The notes under the pieces: generated by a model
Told to the model about the DNA's origin: nothing
The model's input: the letters and a program-made list of their open reading frames with translations, nothing else
Database searches by the model: none
Part shown: positions 61,191 through 64,000 of the stretch, in pieces
Numbering within the stretch: position 1 is the stretch's first letter
How the letters are laid out: every line of letters starts with the position of its first letter
Position numbers and translations under genes: made by a program
Source: Gambelia wislizenii
Lineage: Eukaryota; Chordata; Lepidosauria; Squamata; Crotaphytidae
Assembly (NCBI GenBank): GCA_030847615.1
Contig: JAUMIR010000002.1
Location: 119,916,309 to 119,980,308, forward strand
Direction of reading: 5' to 3'
Length of the DNA: 64,000 nucleotides

Positions 61191-61960
61191 TGCTGTTGTT
61201 ATTTGCCATCAGGTTGGCTTTGACTTATGGTGACCCTATGAATGAAAGTCGTCCAAGAGCTCCACTCACCAACACCCCTATTTAGATCCTCCAAATGTGG
61301 GCTGTGGCTTCATTTACTGAATCAATCCATTTGTAATAATGTCTTCCCTAACTTTTTACTTCCTTCTGCTTTACCAAGCACTATTATCTTTTTCAAGGAG
61401 TCATGTTGTTTCATGATGTGTCTCAAACATGATTGCCTCATTTTAGTAATTTTGACTTCTAGTAAGGGCTCAACCTGGTTTGCTTTCAGACTGATTTGTC
61501 ATTTTGATAGTCCATGGTATCTTTAGAACATTCCTCCAGCACCACATTTCAAATGAGTTGATTCATTTTCTGTTAACTTTCTTCACTGTCCAGCTTTCAC
61601 ACCCATACACAGAAATTTCTTGACTATAATTGCCATTTTAATTTGTGACTAAGCCAAGGTGTAGAAAATCTTTAACTATTTCAATGTCTTCATCACCCAT
61701 TTTAAAGTTATGTAAATAACCTGTGGTCATTATTTTTGTTTTCTTACCATTCAGCTGTTAACTCTACTTTTGCACTTTCTTCCATAACTTTCACCAGTAG
61801 TTGTTCCAAGTCTTCACTATCTTTTGCTAGTAATATAGTGTCATCTGCTGATCTTAAATTGTTGATGTTCCTTTCCCCAATTTTCACACCTCTTTCCTCC
61901 ATGACTAATCCTGCTTCCTATCTGATACGTTTCTGCATATTAATCACTTTCAGAATTACC
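61191..61960 (-). mobile_element. BovB (RTE-clade) LINE 3' portion
   Basis: Read on the minus strand, the right part encodes the S-A-D-D-T-I-L-L-A reverse transcriptase block (D-D within 61840-61848), followed by an E-D-L-E-Q-L-L block. The middle has a TKMTEA-like region and a MMKQHDSLKKI-like stretch. The left end is the gggtcaccataagtcaaagc tail with aacaacagca, as in BovB and the SINEs that use it. Stops are frequent. The copy is decayed and 5'-truncated. Confidence 0.75.
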
Positions 61961-62636
61961 AGTTATACAGGTGGATGGTGTGTACAAAGTATACATCCAG
62001 CAAAGGAATATTTGCCTAAACAACTTGAGATCTCCTGGGATACAAATATGCCCCACTTTTGTTCAACTTTCTGCTAACAAATAGGAAACAGAGGATGGAT
62101 AGAATATTTGTGTTTGGACATGACCAGTTCAGAAGAACTTCATTTACAGGTAGCAAAGCCTATTAAAGACTCATCTATCTTGCTAGAGGAAAGAAGTGAA
62201 CATTGATGGTCCCGGGAAGAAGCTGGTGTAACAGGTACTGCAAGTTCATGGCAAGTACACTTTGAAAGTGACACCACAGGAGAACATATGGTCTGGTTTG
62301 TGACTTGCATCAGCCCTAGCCATCCTAGCCAAAAGAAGAATAACAATAGGAGCTGCAGTCCAATAACATCTGGAAGCCCACACATTCCTTATCCCTGGTC
62401 TTCATATTACTTGCTTTGGTAACTTAGCCTGCAACCCTAGTTTTCAACAAGAAGTGATAACTATGCCCTTGTTTTGCTCTCTCAGCCACTTGTGCTGAAA
62501 AGGACTAACCTCTTCTTGAGTGCACAAGAGAAAGTGGCTGCAAGGTGGCCTTGACTTCATAAGCTTGACTATTGCCTTTGTCTCGCTTGCCTCTTGAAGA
62601 CTAGCTGAGCTGAAGGGACAGGTGGCAGTGGGCTTG

Positions 62637-62785
62637 TCTACACTGGGGATAAAAATCCAGCTAAAATTCAGACTACTTTGGCCTGAAGCGGTGGCACATG
62701 AAATTTGGACTATTCTGGCCTGGATTTAAGCTCCACCCCTTAATTGCATTTGGATTTTTATCTCCAGTGAAGCTGAGGGTCCAGT
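62637..62785. mobile_element. Possible MITE terminus and facing arm
   Basis: gggcttgtctacactgggga and taaaaatcc at the left face ggatttttatctccagtg near 62751-62768. The left end resembles the hAT-type CAGGGCTTGTCTA terminus. The matching outer right end was not found. Confidence 0.4.
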
Positions 62786-62854
62786 ACCACTGCTATCCAA
62801 CCACCTCTCTGGCACTGCTGGCATGGGACAGAGGAGTGGCAGGGCTCTGTCTTT

Positions 62855-63235
62855 CCAGTGAATAGTTGCCTGCTCTGAGGTCAGAACAACCAGCCAACCC
62901 CACCAATCACAAGGCTGGCTGCCTGTTCTGACATTAGAGAGAGCGACTAGCACTGGGGCTCAGCTTTTCTGTAGCATAATCACTCTCTCTGAGCAATGTG
63001 AAAGCAGAGCTCCAGTGCTAGTTGCTCTTTCTGAAGTCAGAACAGGCAGCTAGCTTCACAATGGCAGGGCTGGCCAGCCATTCTAACTTTAGAGAAAGTG
63101 ACCAGCACTGGGATCTGCTTTCACAGAGCTCAGAGTGGGCAACTAACCATCAGAAAAGTTGCCTGATTGACCCCCTCACCATTGATCTCATGACTGGCTG
63201 CCTCATTCTGACCTCAGAGCAAGCAAGTGCATTCT
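62855..63235. repeat. Foldback array of a degenerate ~50-bp unit
   Basis: The segment 62921-62975 (gctggctgcctgttctgac, then gagagcgactagcactgggg) is matched in reverse by 63004-63055, with a loop of only about 30 bases. Further, weaker copies occur at about 62862-62900, 63066-63120 and 63185-63230 in alternating orientation, sharing the ctctgaggtcagaac and actagcactgg blocks. Confidence 0.7.
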
Positions 63236-64000
63236 AGTGGGGCTATGCCAGAGGTGCTTGGTCAGGAAGGCAGCAGTGGTGGACCTGGGGAGAAGCAGAT
63301 ATTTATTTTTCATGGCTGGGCTTGGCTGGGGAGCAGGTGCGGCCTTGGATCACTACTGTTAAACACTTCCAGCAACTACCACTAATTATCTAACAAAATT
63401 GGCAGTGCTTGCCATCCAAAAATCTGATACCACCCTGATCCAGATCCACAAGTACAAAAGCCTGGTAAAGACTGATTTTTTTCCTGGACACCAAGAGAAA
63501 AAGAGGTGAGTTTTTAAAAAATTAAAGGCTAAAGAAGTATTAAAGGCTAAAGAAGTGTTTTTGGTGTGAAAGGGGCCTTACGTCGTTTGCCCCTATAGCA
63601 CCAGATTTAAGGTAGGTATGGAATTTTTTCTTCATATAGTCATGCCTTGACTATTTTTTTTAAAGGAAAAGGGGTAAGAGGGGAAGGGAAGGGAAGGATG
63701 GCAACTGGGAGGCTCCAACATACCCATTCTGGCCATAAGGCTGACCTTAGCCTGGAGTGGGTTGGGTTGTGGGGCCTTGGACCTCAGGCTAAAGGTGTAG
63801 CCTTTGCTAGATCACTGAATAAACTGTTCCAGCCATCTGCTTACTTTCTTCTGTACTGGCATGGACTGCAAAATTAAGTCAACTCCAACAATTAAAGTAT
63901 TCTGTCTTAATGAAAAGCATGGTCCTGGTTAATTGAGTCAAACCCTCCCCCCCACCTTTTTGGCTCTGTGCTATAACTGCCTCAACATGGCTCATTTCTC

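Larger units (their letters stand above)
30633..64000 (-). other. BSN: BSN upstream intron, more than 33 kb, open at the right edge
   Basis: No further Bassoon coding block (for example the first half of zinc finger 2 with its CTEC and CNLCG motifs) is visible to the right of 30632, so I infer that the rest of the window is intron. It is filled with transposon copies listed separately. Stretches where I recognise nothing reliable beyond simple repeats include 30633-32380, 35260-35790, 40000-41570, 43330-44358, 45663-46730, 47602-52680, 57304-58560 and 63580-64000. A short nested gene without a recognisable domain cannot be excluded. Confidence 0.75.

Noticed and set aside
1..64000. CRISPR array, operon, phage or other prokaryotic system
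   Set aside because: The window has spliced vertebrate exons, LINE/SINE repeats and microsatellites. The tandem repeats have no spacer-like unique segments of constant length.

Overview
The window is vertebrate nuclear DNA, most likely from a squamate reptile and possibly an iguanian lizard. Two things point there. First, it carries two intact minus-strand coding exons of BSN (Bassoon), a giant presynaptic active-zone scaffold protein. Second, the introns hold a typical squamate repeat mix: CR1, L2, L1 and BovB/RTE LINE copies together, a tRNA-derived and a 5S-rRNA-derived SINE, and many hAT-, Tigger- and palindrome-type non-autonomous DNA transposons. The species cannot be named from the sequence alone.

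The gene runs right to left. The upstream exon (30198-30632) starts in the second Bassoon zinc finger. A 13,975-bp intron (16223-30197) separates it from the very large central exon (9353-16222, 6,870 bp, 2,290 codons). Both exons begin and end in phase 0 and have GT/AG splice sites, and the protein reads smoothly across the junction. The N-terminal exons would lie beyond 64000 and the C-terminal exons below position 1. No promoter, first exon, stop codon or polyadenylation site of the gene lies here. The two exons give 2,435 codons, which by my recollection of the family is over half of a protein near 3,900 residues.

Region by region. 1-9352 is intron, with a CR1 endonuclease fragment at the left edge, a CR1 tail next to a truncated L1 flanked by a 15-bp duplication, and an eroded L2-like trace. 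9353-16222 is the giant exon. 16223-30197 is intron, with a BovB tail, a palindromic element, a 2.4-kb hAT-like element carrying a GC-rich minisatellite of about 96 bp per unit, a hAT terminus and a 3.6-kb 5'-truncated L1. 30198-30632 is the zinc-finger exon. 30633-64000 is more than 33 kb of intron, with a retrotransposon family with (GA)n tails, two Tigger-like elements with TA duplications, both SINEs, several L2 copies on both strands, an inverted pair of hAT MITEs, two elements sharing a GGAGATT-type terminal repeat, a BovB fragment and a foldback array near the right edge.

I see no operon, CRISPR array, RNA gene or second host protein-coding gene, and no evidence of a new biological system. 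The points most worth a second look are the series of Q-T motifs in the Bassoon exon, the minisatellite inside the hAT-like element, the retrotransposon family with (GA)n tails (one copy nested in a palindromic element), and the foldback structures.
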